64,000 bases of DNA, from positions 434,001-498,000 of the forward strand of contig JBCBIJ010000001.1 of NCBI GenBank assembly GCA_038524795.1, read 5' to 3'. The notes under the pieces are model-generated. The model made no database searches and was not told the DNA's origin. It worked only from the letters and a program-made list of their open reading frames with translations. A program made the translations under genes and the position numbers. Of the stretch, positions 54,955-63,240 are shown one piece after another; positions within the stretch are counted from its first letter, which is position 1, and the number at the start of each line of letters is the position of its first letter. The stretch is from CALBPI01 sp038524795. Lineage in GTDB: Bacteria; Pseudomonadota; Gammaproteobacteria; Steroidobacterales; Woeseiaceae.

Positions 54955-55833
54955 CTAATCGCGCTCAGGCAGCTCGCGTTCGCCAGACTGAAGGCGCTTG
55001 TAGTAGATCCAGCTCGTCTCGTTGCGGCGGTCATCATCGAGCGGCGGCGGACCAACGTAGTCCGGGTAGTGGTTGTGGATCTCGGCCTTCATGGTGTCGG
55101 AAAGATCATCCCAGCTCTCGAGCTTGCGTCCCGAGGCATGCACGTAGAGCAACCCTTCGCGCCCGTTCATCTCCATCCAGGGCAGCCAGGTCGACATGCG
55201 CACCCAGCCGACGTGCGGCATCACCGTCGTCGTGTCGGGGTCGAGCAGTTCGCCAGCGTCACCGAAGAAGTTGAACATCTCGGTCGCGTGGTAGGTGCCG
55301 CCCACTTCCTTCTGGAACTCACCACCCAGCGGGTTGGTGTAGAACAGCGGTACCGTGTTGGTCTGACGGAACAGGCCACCTTCGATGACACCGCCCCAAC
55401 GTGCGGGCTGCCCGCCGCGACCGACTTCGTACTGCGCGAAGTTCACGGGGTCATTGGCGACATGCATGACCGTGTTGGTCTTGCCCGTCCAGGGGTTCTC
55501 CCAGGTTGTTAGCACTTCGTCCGTCTTGGGGTCCTTGTAGAGCATGATCTCGCGCGATACGAGCTTGTAGCCGGAGCCGCGCTCGGGATCCGAGACCGTG
55601 CTGCAGGCGCGGACATTCATGCCCTCGATGCGGAACAGAAGTTTGTCGCGCTCGCCCGCGCGGCGGACCCAGAGGTTGCCGTGCCAGGTGTAGGTGATGG
55701 CCTCGCCATCAATTGTCGAGCAGCCCACCTTGCGCGAGATCGTCATCGCATCTGCGGGGTCATTGGGGTCGAGCTCGGCCGTCGCGGGGACGGCGGCGAT
55801 AAGCAACAGGGCAAACGTTGTTAGTGATTTCAC
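54955..55833 (-). CDS. DUF1838 family exported protein
   Basis: A 292-residue protein with a signal peptide (LTTFALLLIAAVPATA). WHGNLWVRRAGERDKLLFRIEGMNVRAC, KDPKTDEVLTTWENPWTG and MPHVGWVRMSTWLPWMEMNGREGLLYVHASG match DUF1838, found in organisms that degrade aromatics and terpenoids and of unknown function. It overlaps leuD by 4 bases at its start, so leuC-leuD-DUF1838 form one operon under operator D. Confidence 0.83.
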   Translation of the reverse strand: MKSLTTFALLLIAAVPATAELDPNDPADAMTISRKVGCSTIDGEAITYTWHGNLWVRRAGERDKLLFRIEGMNVRACSTVSDPERGSGYKLVSREIMLYKDPKTDEVLTTWENPWTGKTNTVMHVANDPVNFAQYEVGRGGQPARWGGVIEGGLFRQTNTVPLFYTNPLGGEFQKEVGGTYHATEMFNFFGDAGELLDPDTTTVMPHVGWVRMSTWLPWMEMNGREGLLYVHASGRKLESWDDLSDTMKAEIHNHYPDYVGPPPLDDDRRNETSWIYYKRLQSGERELPERD

Positions 55834-56456
55834 GGTGTGTCTCCAGTTTTTGGAACAGCCCAGGGAATGAGGGAATTGCGACGCGCGCGCGCCGCGGCGA
55901 TGGCCGCGTGTTCGGCCAGGGTCTGGTCGATGGCGTCGGCGCCGGCCATGAGATCGGCGCGGCGACGTGCGGGCACCTCGAAGTGCAGTAATTCGAGGCC
56001 CGGTGCCGCGAGCGTTCTGGCCCCAAGGTCAACAAGGAACGGTCCGTTGGCGGTTGCCGGGAGCAGTTGCGCCACAACGTCCGCGTCGAGCCGGAGCGGC
56101 AGAATCCCATTGCCCCAGCAATTGGACTCGAAGATGGCGCCGAACGACGGCGCTATGATGACGCGAATGCCATAGTCCGCCAGAGACCAGACCGCGTGCT
56201 CGCGCGACGAACCGCAACCGAAGTTGGCGCCGGCCACGAGCAGGCTGGCGTTATCGAACGGCGGCTGATTGAGGACAAAGTCGGGGTTCGGCGTCGAGTC
56301 ATCGGGAGCCAGGTAACGCCAGTTGGCAAACAGTGACCGACCGAGACCGCGGCGCGACACGCGCGACATTTCGCGTGAGGGAATGATGGCGTCGGTATCG
56401 ACGTTGTCGATGGGCAGCGGCGCTGCGGTGCCCTCGTGGCGAATAAAGGGCTCCAT
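55830..56456 (-). CDS. leuD: LeuD-type small subunit of a 3-isopropylmalate dehydratase-like hydratase
   Basis: A 208-residue swivel domain of the aconitase superfamily. IDNVDTDAIIPSREM and GANFGCGSSREHAVWSL are diagnostic, with AIFESNCWGNGILPL near the middle. The partner LeuC gene overlaps it by one base. There is no leuA or leuB here; instead a DUF1838 gene and a catabolic operator, so the substrate may be another hydroxy-diacid such as a methylated malate. Confidence 0.88.
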   Translation of the reverse strand: MEPFIRHEGTAAPLPIDNVDTDAIIPSREMSRVSRRGLGRSLFANWRYLAPDDSTPNPDFVLNQPPFDNASLLVAGANFGCGSSREHAVWSLADYGIRVIIAPSFGAIFESNCWGNGILPLRLDADVVAQLLPATANGPFLVDLGARTLAAPGLELLHFEVPARRRADLMAGADAIDQTLAEHAAIAAARARRNSLIPWAVPKTGDTP

Positions 56457-57832
56457 TACGCGGCCTCCGCGAGACCAAGGGCGCCACGTATCCGACCGCT
56501 GACCGCACTTGCGGCCACCGTTTGCGGGCTGGCCAGATGCGTGCGCACACCGGGGCCCTGCCGGCCCTGGAAGCTGCGGTTGGTGGTGGAGATCACGCGG
56601 CTGCCGGGCGCGAAGCCGTCACCGCCCGCATAGAAGCAGAGCCCGCAACCGGACTCGCGCCACTCGAAGCCGGCCGCCTCGAAGACCTCGTGCAGACCTT
56701 CGGCTTCGGCCGCACGCCGCACGCGGGTGGAGCCCGGAACCACTAGTGCGGTGATACCGGCGGGCACGCGCCGGCCACGCACAATCTCTGCGGCGGCGCG
56801 TAAATCGTCGAGGCGGGCGTTGGTACACGAACCGATGTAGGCGGCGTCGATGGGTAGGTCCGCGACAGGTTTGCCCCGTTCCAATCCCATGTAATCGAGC
56901 GCACGGGCATCGGCATCGTCGGGCACAGGCGCGCCCAATGGGAGCACCTGCGCCGGGCTCGTGCCCCAGGTGACCATAGGTGACAGTGCGTTGCAGTCGA
57001 TATCGATCCGCCGGTCGAACTCGGCATCGCCATCACTCGCCCAGTCCAGCCACCGCTGTTCCTGGGCGAGCGTCACGGTGGGCGCGAGATCACGGTCACG
57101 CAGGTAATCGATAGTGGTGGCATCGACGCCCACGGCACCGCTGAAGGCCGAAAACTCGACGGCCATGTTGCAGAGCGTAAATCGTCCCGCCATTCCCAAA
57201 GCCTGCACGGCCGGTCCAGCGTATTCGAGGTGGTAGCCCGCGCCACCGCCCGCGCCATAGCGACCGATGAGCGTGAGCACGAGGTCCTTGGCGGTCACGC
57301 CGTCGGGAAGCCGCCCCGAGCACCAAACCTGCAATGTCTTGGGTACGCGCACGCGCAGCGTCTCGGTCGCAAGTACGTGCTCGCAGTCGCTCGTGCCCAG
57401 CCCCCAGGCCAGCATGCCCAGTGCGCCAAGTGTGCAGGTGTGCGAGTCAGGACAGACCATGGTGAGCCCGGGCAACGCGATACCCTGCTCGGCCGCAACG
57501 AGATGGCTGATGCCCTGGTCGGGATCGTCGATGTCGAACAGCCGGATGCCCGCGTTGCGTGCCGCCTCGCGCATTGCCTGGACAAAGGCCGCGCTGTTGG
57601 GCACCGAGGAGGCGTCGCCTCGACCCGGCGTTGTCGACACGATGTGATCCATGACAGCAAACACCTGACCAGGCGCCGCGAGCGCTCGATCGCGCTCGGC
57701 CAGCGCCTGCAGCGCCAAGCTGCCCGTGCGCTCGTGCAGCATCACGCGGTCGACCAGGACGAGCGCCGTACCGTCATAAAAACGGCGTACTTGGTGCGCC
57801 GCGAGCAGCTTGTCGAACAGGGTTCGAGCCAT
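56456..57832 (-). CDS. leuC: LeuC-type large subunit of a 3-isopropylmalate dehydratase-like hydratase
   Basis: A 458-residue aconitase-type large subunit. The [4Fe-4S] ligand segments are visible: TMVCPDSHTCTLGALG, and YIGSCTNARLDDLRAAA with CGLCFYAGG later. It opens RTLFDKLLAAHQVR as LeuC does. The assignment to a hydratase is firm. The exact substrate is open because the gene belongs to an operon with DUF1838 and lies next to operator copy D. Confidence 0.9.
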   Translation of the reverse strand: MARTLFDKLLAAHQVRRFYDGTALVLVDRVMLHERTGSLALQALAERDRALAAPGQVFAVMDHIVSTTPGRGDASSVPNSAAFVQAMREAARNAGIRLFDIDDPDQGISHLVAAEQGIALPGLTMVCPDSHTCTLGALGMLAWGLGTSDCEHVLATETLRVRVPKTLQVWCSGRLPDGVTAKDLVLTLIGRYGAGGGAGYHLEYAGPAVQALGMAGRFTLCNMAVEFSAFSGAVGVDATTIDYLRDRDLAPTVTLAQEQRWLDWASDGDAEFDRRIDIDCNALSPMVTWGTSPAQVLPLGAPVPDDADARALDYMGLERGKPVADLPIDAAYIGSCTNARLDDLRAAAEIVRGRRVPAGITALVVPGSTRVRRAAEAEGLHEVFEAAGFEWRESGCGLCFYAGGDGFAPGSRVISTTNRSFQGRQGPGVRTHLASPQTVAASAVSGRIRGALGLAEAA

Positions 57833-57863
57833 GGAAACAGGTCGTGCGGGGTGTCACACGAAT

Positions 57864-57883
57864 ATGTTATAAGTCTATAACAT
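57864..57883. promoter_or_regulatory. Operator copy D of the predicted GntR regulon
   Basis: ATGTTATA-AGTC-TATAACAT, a perfect 8-N4-8 inverted repeat in the 75-bp gap between divergent leuC and the gene at 57908. A third TATAG-like arm follows (TATAGCAG), so a second weaker site may overlap. Either promoter could be controlled. Confidence 0.7.
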
Positions 57884-57907
57884 TATAGCAGCAACGGAGA
57901 GGCGTCG

Positions 57908-58420
57908 ATGACGGCGACACTGAAAGCGCAACTGCCCATCCTTGCCCGGCACGAGGGCGTCTGGGACGGCTATTACCGGCAGTACGACGCCAATGGCGAA
58001 AAGACCGACGAGCACCGCTCGCGACTGCTGTGCCGCTTCCCCGATGACGACACCTACCACCAGACCAATTACTACTACTGGGCCGACGGCCGTCACGAAA
58101 CGCGCGACTTTCCGACTCGGGTTGAAGATGGGCGCCTGATCTTCTTCACGGACATCGACGGCTGGGCTGCCGACGAGCCGCTCGACACCGAGCAGCGCAC
58201 CGTATTGCTCAACTGGCGCCGTCGCGACGACCCATCGCTCTACCTCTACGAGATGATCCAGATCTCAGACTGCGGCACCGCGCGCGCACGCACCTGGCAC
58301 TGGTTCCGCAACGACCGCCTGTTCCAGCGTACGCTCGTCGACGAACGCCGAGTCTCCGAGGACTGGCGTGCGTTCGACGGCAGGTCGTTCAGTTACGACG
58401 AGATCGCGCAAGTGGCTTGA
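57908..58420 (+). CDS. Unknown lipocalin-like (DUF3598-type) protein
   Basis: A 170-residue protein without signal or membrane segment. LARHEGVWDGYYRQYDANGEKTDEHRSRLLCRF and the later WHWFRNDRLFQRTLVDERR look like the beta-barrel DUF3598/lipocalin-like group, which starts with a HxGxWxGxY element. Ligand unknown. It is the only + gene beside operator D, so regulation by the same repressor is likely. Confidence 0.7.
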   Translation: MTATLKAQLPILARHEGVWDGYYRQYDANGEKTDEHRSRLLCRFPDDDTYHQTNYYYWADGRHETRDFPTRVEDGRLIFFTDIDGWAADEPLDTEQRTVLLNWRRRDDPSLYLYEMIQISDCGTARARTWHWFRNDRLFQRTLVDERRVSEDWRAFDGRSFSYDEIAQVA

Positions 58421-58443
58421 ACGCGCCAGCGCAAAGCAAAAAA

Positions 58444-58470
58444 AACGGGGCCCGAAGGCCCCGTTTTTCG
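58444..58470. terminator. Bidirectional terminator
   Basis: ACGGGGCC-CGAA-GGCCCCGT with A-run before and T-run after, so it works on both strands. It separates the convergent gene at 57908 and the lipoprotein gene. Confidence 0.92.
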
Positions 58471-58497
58471 TGCCGCACAAGGCGGTACCTGGTGCGA

Positions 58498-60258
58498 TTA
58501 CTTCAGCGTAATCGTCGTCGGCAGCTCGAAGCCGTTCGGCGTGATGCGGATGTGCACCGTCTCGCGATCGAACACCTTGCCATACGCGTCCTGGATGGCC
58601 TGGTTGCTTTCCAGCGAGGCTTCAGCCAAACGCGCTGCCGCAGCGCCTTCTTCGCTGTCAGCGTCGGCGGCATCCGCCATGATGTCGTCGATGGCGCTCT
58701 GCTGAATGTCCGAAATGAAACCCATGTAGGCAGCCATGTCGACCGACATGGCCATCACGGCGGGCTCACCATCAGAGCTTGCAGCGACCATGGCCTTCGC
58801 TCGGCCTTCACTGTCAGAGCCACCCGTCGAGAACGACAGCAGGTTGTCGGACATCGCAGCAAAGACTGAGGCCGGGTAGCCCTGCAGCATCTCCTGCGGG
58901 ATTTCGACCGGCTCACCGTCAGGTGCGATTTCAACCATCGCCAGCGGCGGCAGGAACATCTGGCCCATCTGCAGCAACGCGCTCACGTTGTCGAACGCGA
59001 GCAGTACCGAGAGGTCGAGGTTCTCGGGCATGCCCGGGTTCTCGAAGTCGATACCGTCGATGTTGTTGATGTCGAACACGAGGCCCTTGAAGTTGTAGGC
59101 GATGGGCGGCAGTGGCTGCGACAGCGCTTCCTGTGCCTGCATGGCGCCCATATTGAGCGTGCCCAGCTCTTCGCACTCGAAAGGTGCCGCCATGATTTTC
59201 TCAACCTGCGCCTCTACGAAGCTGCGCAGCTCCTTGAGGTCCATGGCGATCGCGAACTTCATCATGCCCGTGCCCGGGTCGTTGAGACCGGGTACGTTGG
59301 TGGCGATGGGCTGCATCGCCTGCGCGAGGTCGCTGCGCAGTTCCATAACCGGCAGCATCTCAAACACCTCGGTGTCGAGACGCTGATAGCCCAGCGTCAG
59401 ACGCGGTGCGATCTGTGTCAGGCCGCGAATTTCCGCGCGGCACGCGTCGGTCAGCTCCGGCAGCTCGGCACCCGTGGCTTCGAGCAGCTGGGCGTCGAGG
59501 CCCGTGGGGCCATCAAGGAATACGCCCGCGATGGCTTCGAGGTCGATGTAACCCAGACCCTGCGCCACGTAGCTGTACTTGTCGGCCAGTGCCGTCAGAG
59601 CGCCGCCTGCAGCGATCGACTGACTGGGCTTCGTGGCACCCACGAGCTCACCCAGCGCGTCGTCGTCGAGACTTGCGGGCGCCAGCGCCATGACGACCAT
59701 GCCGTCCTGAACGCCAACGAGGATCGACAGCGCGTCACCGAACGTGATGACGTCAAACGCGTCGTCGCCCAGTGTTTTCTGGACGCGTTCCTTACCGATC
59801 TCTTCGGCGATCGCGGCAAGCTCCGATTCGAACTGCGCTTCGTCGGTCAGTGTAATGCGCGCGACTGGCAGCAGGCCGTTGCCGTAAAACACGGCCGTAT
59901 CCTCGCGGCTGAAGCCGAAGGTCTCGGCGATCTCGGGCGTCATGCGCTTGGCGAGCGCGTCGATGACGGTAGCCGCGTCTTCGCTCTCGCCTTCGCTGGC
60001 CATAGCGATGCCCTCTCGGGCAACATCGAGCTGCGCCTTGAACGCGGGCATGACGGCGTCAATAAGCGTCTCGAGCTTATCAGCGACATCGTCAGGCGAA
60101 GGCGCCAGTGCGCCGTACACGTAAGGTGAGTCAGCCGGCACGTACTCGAGCAACAGCGAATCCGCCGCCTTCTCGACCGATGCGGCCTCGTCCTTGCCGC
60201 CGCACGCAGACAGCGACAGCATGACCGCAAGCGCGGTCAATCCCAAAAATCTCTTCAC
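58498..60258 (-). CDS. Large predicted lipoprotein of unknown function
   Basis: A 586-residue lipoprotein with signal KRFLGLTALAVMLSLSAC. The mature part is acidic and rich in Ala and Gly; LLEYVPADSPYVYGALAP near its start resembles proteins of the DUF3352 type that sit in the periplasm. The GTG at 60258 puts the signal at the N-terminus; an ATG at 60285 is possible. I see no catalytic motif. Confidence 0.75.
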   Translation of the reverse strand: MKRFLGLTALAVMLSLSACGGKDEAASVEKAADSLLLEYVPADSPYVYGALAPSPDDVADKLETLIDAVMPAFKAQLDVAREGIAMASEGESEDAATVIDALAKRMTPEIAETFGFSREDTAVFYGNGLLPVARITLTDEAQFESELAAIAEEIGKERVQKTLGDDAFDVITFGDALSILVGVQDGMVVMALAPASLDDDALGELVGATKPSQSIAAGGALTALADKYSYVAQGLGYIDLEAIAGVFLDGPTGLDAQLLEATGAELPELTDACRAEIRGLTQIAPRLTLGYQRLDTEVFEMLPVMELRSDLAQAMQPIATNVPGLNDPGTGMMKFAIAMDLKELRSFVEAQVEKIMAAPFECEELGTLNMGAMQAQEALSQPLPPIAYNFKGLVFDINNIDGIDFENPGMPENLDLSVLLAFDNVSALLQMGQMFLPPLAMVEIAPDGEPVEIPQEMLQGYPASVFAAMSDNLLSFSTGGSDSEGRAKAMVAASSDGEPAVMAMSVDMAAYMGFISDIQQSAIDDIMADAADADSEEGAAAARLAEASLESNQAIQDAYGKVFDRETVHIRITPNGFELPTTITLK

Positions 60259-60347
60259 GGTGGTCCCCGGGGTTGGTGTCTCCAACCGACAAGAATGCCG
60301 GAATCCCCCGGCGAATCAAGCAAACAGGTCGCGCTTCTGCGCCGTGG

Positions 60348-61103
60348 CTACAGCACGGTCTCCATGTGGTAGCGGAACAGATCGGGGTTGTAGAGCGCGA
60401 TGAGCTGGTCGACGAGCTGGCCGGCACCGTCGTAGCTGAAGCGGTTGAGACGCAGCATCGGTTTGCCGCTGCGGATGTTGAGCGCTTCGGCGACTTCGGG
60501 TGACGCGCCCACGGCCGACAAGCTCTGCTCTACACGCGCGATTTCGATGTCGTACATGCGGAAGAGCTCGAGCCGGGAGTGCTTCTCGAGCTTGCGTTTG
60601 GTCAGCGTGCGATCAAAACCGCGCGACCAGCTTTGGTAGTGGCCGAACGGCACACCCTCCTTGCTGCGCACACGCTGGGTGTAGCAAAGCCGCGTCTTAT
60701 CGTCGGTGGAGAACAGCTCGCGCACGGGCGCGCCGGGAACGCGAAACGCCATTTCGAGTACGGTGACCGTGGTGTCCCGACCCATGTGGTCAAGGCTCGA
60801 CATGAGATCGTCAAGCGGTGCGTGAATGGTGTCGGGTTGGTAGCGGTGCTCAACGAAGGTGCCTTTGCCGCGGTGGCGCACAACCATGCGCTTGAGTGCG
60901 AGCTCGTCGAGCGCACGGCGCGCTGTGATGCGTGACACATCAAAAGTCGCGGCCAAGGCTTTTTCCGACGGGATCTTGGTGCCGTTCGGCAGCCGACCAT
61001 CGGCGATGGAGTCGTGCAGGATGTTGTACACCTGGAAGTACAGCGGCGTTGGCGACGAGGGGTCCACCGATCGTGTGCCGAGTTTTTCCAGGATGTCATT
61101 CAT
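60348..61103 (-). CDS. GntR-family transcriptional regulator, HutC/UTRA type
   Basis: A 251-residue regulator. A winged helix (PLYFQVYNILHDSIADGRLPNG, IPSEKALAATFDVSRITARRALDEL, RHRGKGTFV) fills residues 20-85 and a UTRA effector domain (about 100-245) follows with the ...RLNRFSYDGAGQLVDQLIALYNPD segment. It is the last gene of the minus-strand run that begins after operator copy E, so it would regulate itself. Inverted repeats of the TGT...ACA kind are typical for GntR proteins, which fits the five operators. Confidence 0.9.
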   Translation of the reverse strand: MNDILEKLGTRSVDPSSPTPLYFQVYNILHDSIADGRLPNGTKIPSEKALAATFDVSRITARRALDELALKRMVVRHRGKGTFVEHRYQPDTIHAPLDDLMSSLDHMGRDTTVTVLEMAFRVPGAPVRELFSTDDKTRLCYTQRVRSKEGVPFGHYQSWSRGFDRTLTKRKLEKHSRLELFRMYDIEIARVEQSLSAVGASPEVAEALNIRSGKPMLRLNRFSYDGAGQLVDQLIALYNPDLFRYHMETVL

Positions 61104-61153
61104 GCAGATTCTCGAGGCAGCCGGCGTCGCCCGGCGCGCTCGCGCGGCGGACG

Positions 61154-62185
61154 TCAGTCGTCGTGGTGGTGATGATGGCCGCTGCGGTCTGCTTCCAGGA
61201 AGCGCATGACCTGTTGCGCGAGCATCTGCACCTGCGGGTCGTCAGCATAGTCTACGTGTTCGAAGTCGGTGGGCGCCACGTCCGTGGGGGCCACCTCCGT
61301 GGGGGCCACGGCCGCGGCCTGCCCGACAGGGCCATGCGGGTGATTGTGGCCGCCATGCGCCGCGACCCACTTGAACAGCTGCGGACGTTGCCGGTAGAGC
61401 ATCGACGCGGCGCGGTGCAGGTTTTCGCTCGGGTTGGTCCAGGGATTGAAGTGGAAATAGTTGTGCAGCTTGGAGTCCGTACGCCCAAGCGCGATGCAAC
61501 CGAGCTTGCTTCTGAATGAGCCGTGGTTGATATAAGGCGGCCGCCAGAAGTAGCCCCCGGTGGGCAAGTCGCCGAACTGCATCATCCAGCTTGTACCCCA
61601 GATGTGGTAGCTCTCCTCGCCGCAGTCGTGATAGCTGATGTTGTCCTGCATGAATTCGGGCGTCATGCAGTAAAGAAACGTCATCGCCTCCGTCAGGGGG
61701 TCGTAGCGCAGCAGCTTGATCATGCAGCCCGTCGCGACCGACGGTGACACGATGGACCCGCCACTCCAGGGCGCATCCTTATAGGTATTCAACGAGACGT
61801 AGCCGGCCTTGAGCGTCAGTTCGTGGTGCTCGTCGGATTCCTGCCAATGCGGTTCGGCGTCGTTAAAGAATACGAGCGTTTCGCAGCCTTCTTCGCTCGT
61901 GATCGCGGGCAGGGCCATGCCAGCCGGTACGAACAGGTAATGACCTTCGCCGATCACCCGGTCGCCCAGTTGCATCGTGCCGCCCAGCACGAACAGCTCC
62001 ATGTCTGAGTACGACATCCCGGGCTTGCGTGAATAGTCCGCGTTAAAGCGCACCTTGAGACTGCAGGCGCCCGTCTCCGGGTCGAGAGACAGTGTTTTGA
62101 AATCGCTACCCGTGAAGCCGGGCAGCCCGAAGGCCTTGTAGTCCTCATTGAGTTCGACGTAAGGCTCGATATGCGGTCGCGTCAT
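61154..62185 (-). CDS. Cupin-like enzyme with His-rich tail
   Basis: A 343-residue protein. Cupin features are seen in SYSDMELFVLGGTMQLGDRVIGEGHYLFVPAG (cupin motif 1-like) with a second half from about residue 120. The C-terminus has the repeat PTEVAPTDVAPTD and ends in GHHHHHDD, with HGGHNHPHG just before, likely metal-binding. The exact enzyme class is unknown. It lies 10 bases after the small gene and 50 before gntR, in one operon. Confidence 0.72.
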   Translation of the reverse strand: MTRPHIEPYVELNEDYKAFGLPGFTGSDFKTLSLDPETGACSLKVRFNADYSRKPGMSYSDMELFVLGGTMQLGDRVIGEGHYLFVPAGMALPAITSEEGCETLVFFNDAEPHWQESDEHHELTLKAGYVSLNTYKDAPWSGGSIVSPSVATGCMIKLLRYDPLTEAMTFLYCMTPEFMQDNISYHDCGEESYHIWGTSWMMQFGDLPTGGYFWRPPYINHGSFRSKLGCIALGRTDSKLHNYFHFNPWTNPSENLHRAASMLYRQRPQLFKWVAAHGGHNHPHGPVGQAAAVAPTEVAPTDVAPTDFEHVDYADDPQVQMLAQQVMRFLEADRSGHHHHHDD

Positions 62186-62195
62186 GATCCCCCCC

Positions 62196-62474
62196 TTACC
62201 AGACGACTTTCATCGCGTCGTCGCGATCGGGGCGCTTGGGCAATTCGTCTTCACTGATCACGCGGCGCTGATCACCCGTGACATTGAAGCCGCGTGTGCT
62301 CACGATCTCGAGGAACTCCGCGTACCACTGTTCCCGGTCGGGTGTGAGCGCCTCCTGCTCCGCGACAATGCCCACGTAGCGGCGCTCCTGCGCATCGGTT
62401 TCCTGTTCGAGCCACTCGCGCGCTGCAGCGCTCATTGGCGGCTTCTTGTGCTGTACACGATCGCCCATAGCCAC
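62196..62474 (-). CDS. Small unknown protein in the cupin-gntR operon
   Basis: A 92-residue charged, helical protein (AREWLEQETDAQERRYVGIVAEQEAL) without signal peptide. I do not recognise the family. It is first in the operon, 32 bp from operator copy E. The product could be an accessory subunit of the cupin-like enzyme. Confidence 0.65.
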   Translation of the reverse strand: MAMGDRVQHKKPPMSAAAREWLEQETDAQERRYVGIVAEQEALTPDREQWYAEFLEIVSTRGFNVTGDQRRVISEDELPKRPDRDDAMKVVW

Positions 62475-62505
62475 ACTCCCCCAGTGTTCAACGCCGCGAC
62501 GAAGG

Positions 62506-62525
62506 TTGTCCTAAGGATAGGACAA
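62506..62525. promoter_or_regulatory. Operator copy E of the predicted GntR regulon
   Basis: TTGTCCTA-AGGA-TAGGACAA, a perfect 8-N4-8 inverted repeat 32 bp before the operon that ends in gntR. The right arm is followed at once by another TAGGACA. Confidence 0.7.
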
Positions 62526-62571
62526 TAGGACATCTGCCGGCAAGCAGCCGACCTGGTTGACTCGGGCAGGC

Positions 62572-63240
62572 CTACCGAAAGTCGGTAAACGTCTCCAGCG
62601 TCTTGCGCGAGATCGCAGGCACCGTGGCATCTTCGGCAGGCTTGCCGACGACGAGCAGCAGGAACGCCCGCTCGTGTTTGGGCCGCTCGCAGATCTCGTT
62701 GAGAAACGCCATGGGGCTCGGCGTGTGCGTGAGCGAGGCCAGGCCACACTGGTGCAGCGCGGCGACAAGCATGCCCGTGGCAAGGCCCACCGACTCCTGC
62801 GGGTAGTAGTGCTTGGTCTTGTTGCCGTCGTCATCGACGGCGAATTTCTGCATGAAGATCGCGATGAGGTAGGGCGCGGTCTCGAGAAACGGTTTGTTGG
62901 CATCAGTCCCAAACTTCGCCAGCGCCTCGAGCCACTCGTCGGAGGCCCGGTGTTCGTAAAACTCGCGCTCCTCGGCTTCGGCAGCTTCGCGCACACGGCG
63001 TTTCATTTCGGGGTCCGAGATCACAGTGAAATGCCAGGGCTGCATGTTGGCCCCACTGGGCGCGGTGTTAGCCACACGCAGGCAGTCTTCGATCACCGCT
63101 CGAGGTACAGGCTCGTCAGAAAACTCGCGCACCGTCCGGCGACGGTCCATCTGCGCGAACAGCGCGGCGGCGCGCTCGGCCATTTCGGTGTCATCAAATT
63201 GTACGTAGCCTTCGAGCGGCACGAACTTGGGCTCAGCCAT
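62572..63240 (-). CDS. Nitroreductase-fold protein like iodotyrosine deiodinase
   Basis: A 222-residue flavin enzyme. RRTVREFSDEPVPRAVIEDCLRVANTAPSGANMQPWHF binds FMN. The lid residues that hold the zwitterion of halotyrosine in iodotyrosine deiodinase are conserved: Glu91, Tyr95 and Lys116. HYYPQESVGLATGMLVAAL and KPAEDATVP match that family too. I chose ATG 63240 with a GGAA ribosome-binding region. It is co-directional with the YcgN gene and overlaps it by 8 bases. Confidence 0.85.
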   Translation of the reverse strand: MAEPKFVPLEGYVQFDDTEMAERAAALFAQMDRRRTVREFSDEPVPRAVIEDCLRVANTAPSGANMQPWHFTVISDPEMKRRVREAAEAEEREFYEHRASDEWLEALAKFGTDANKPFLETAPYLIAIFMQKFAVDDDGNKTKHYYPQESVGLATGMLVAALHQCGLASLTHTPSPMAFLNEICERPKHERAFLLLVVGKPAEDATVPAISRKTLETFTDFR

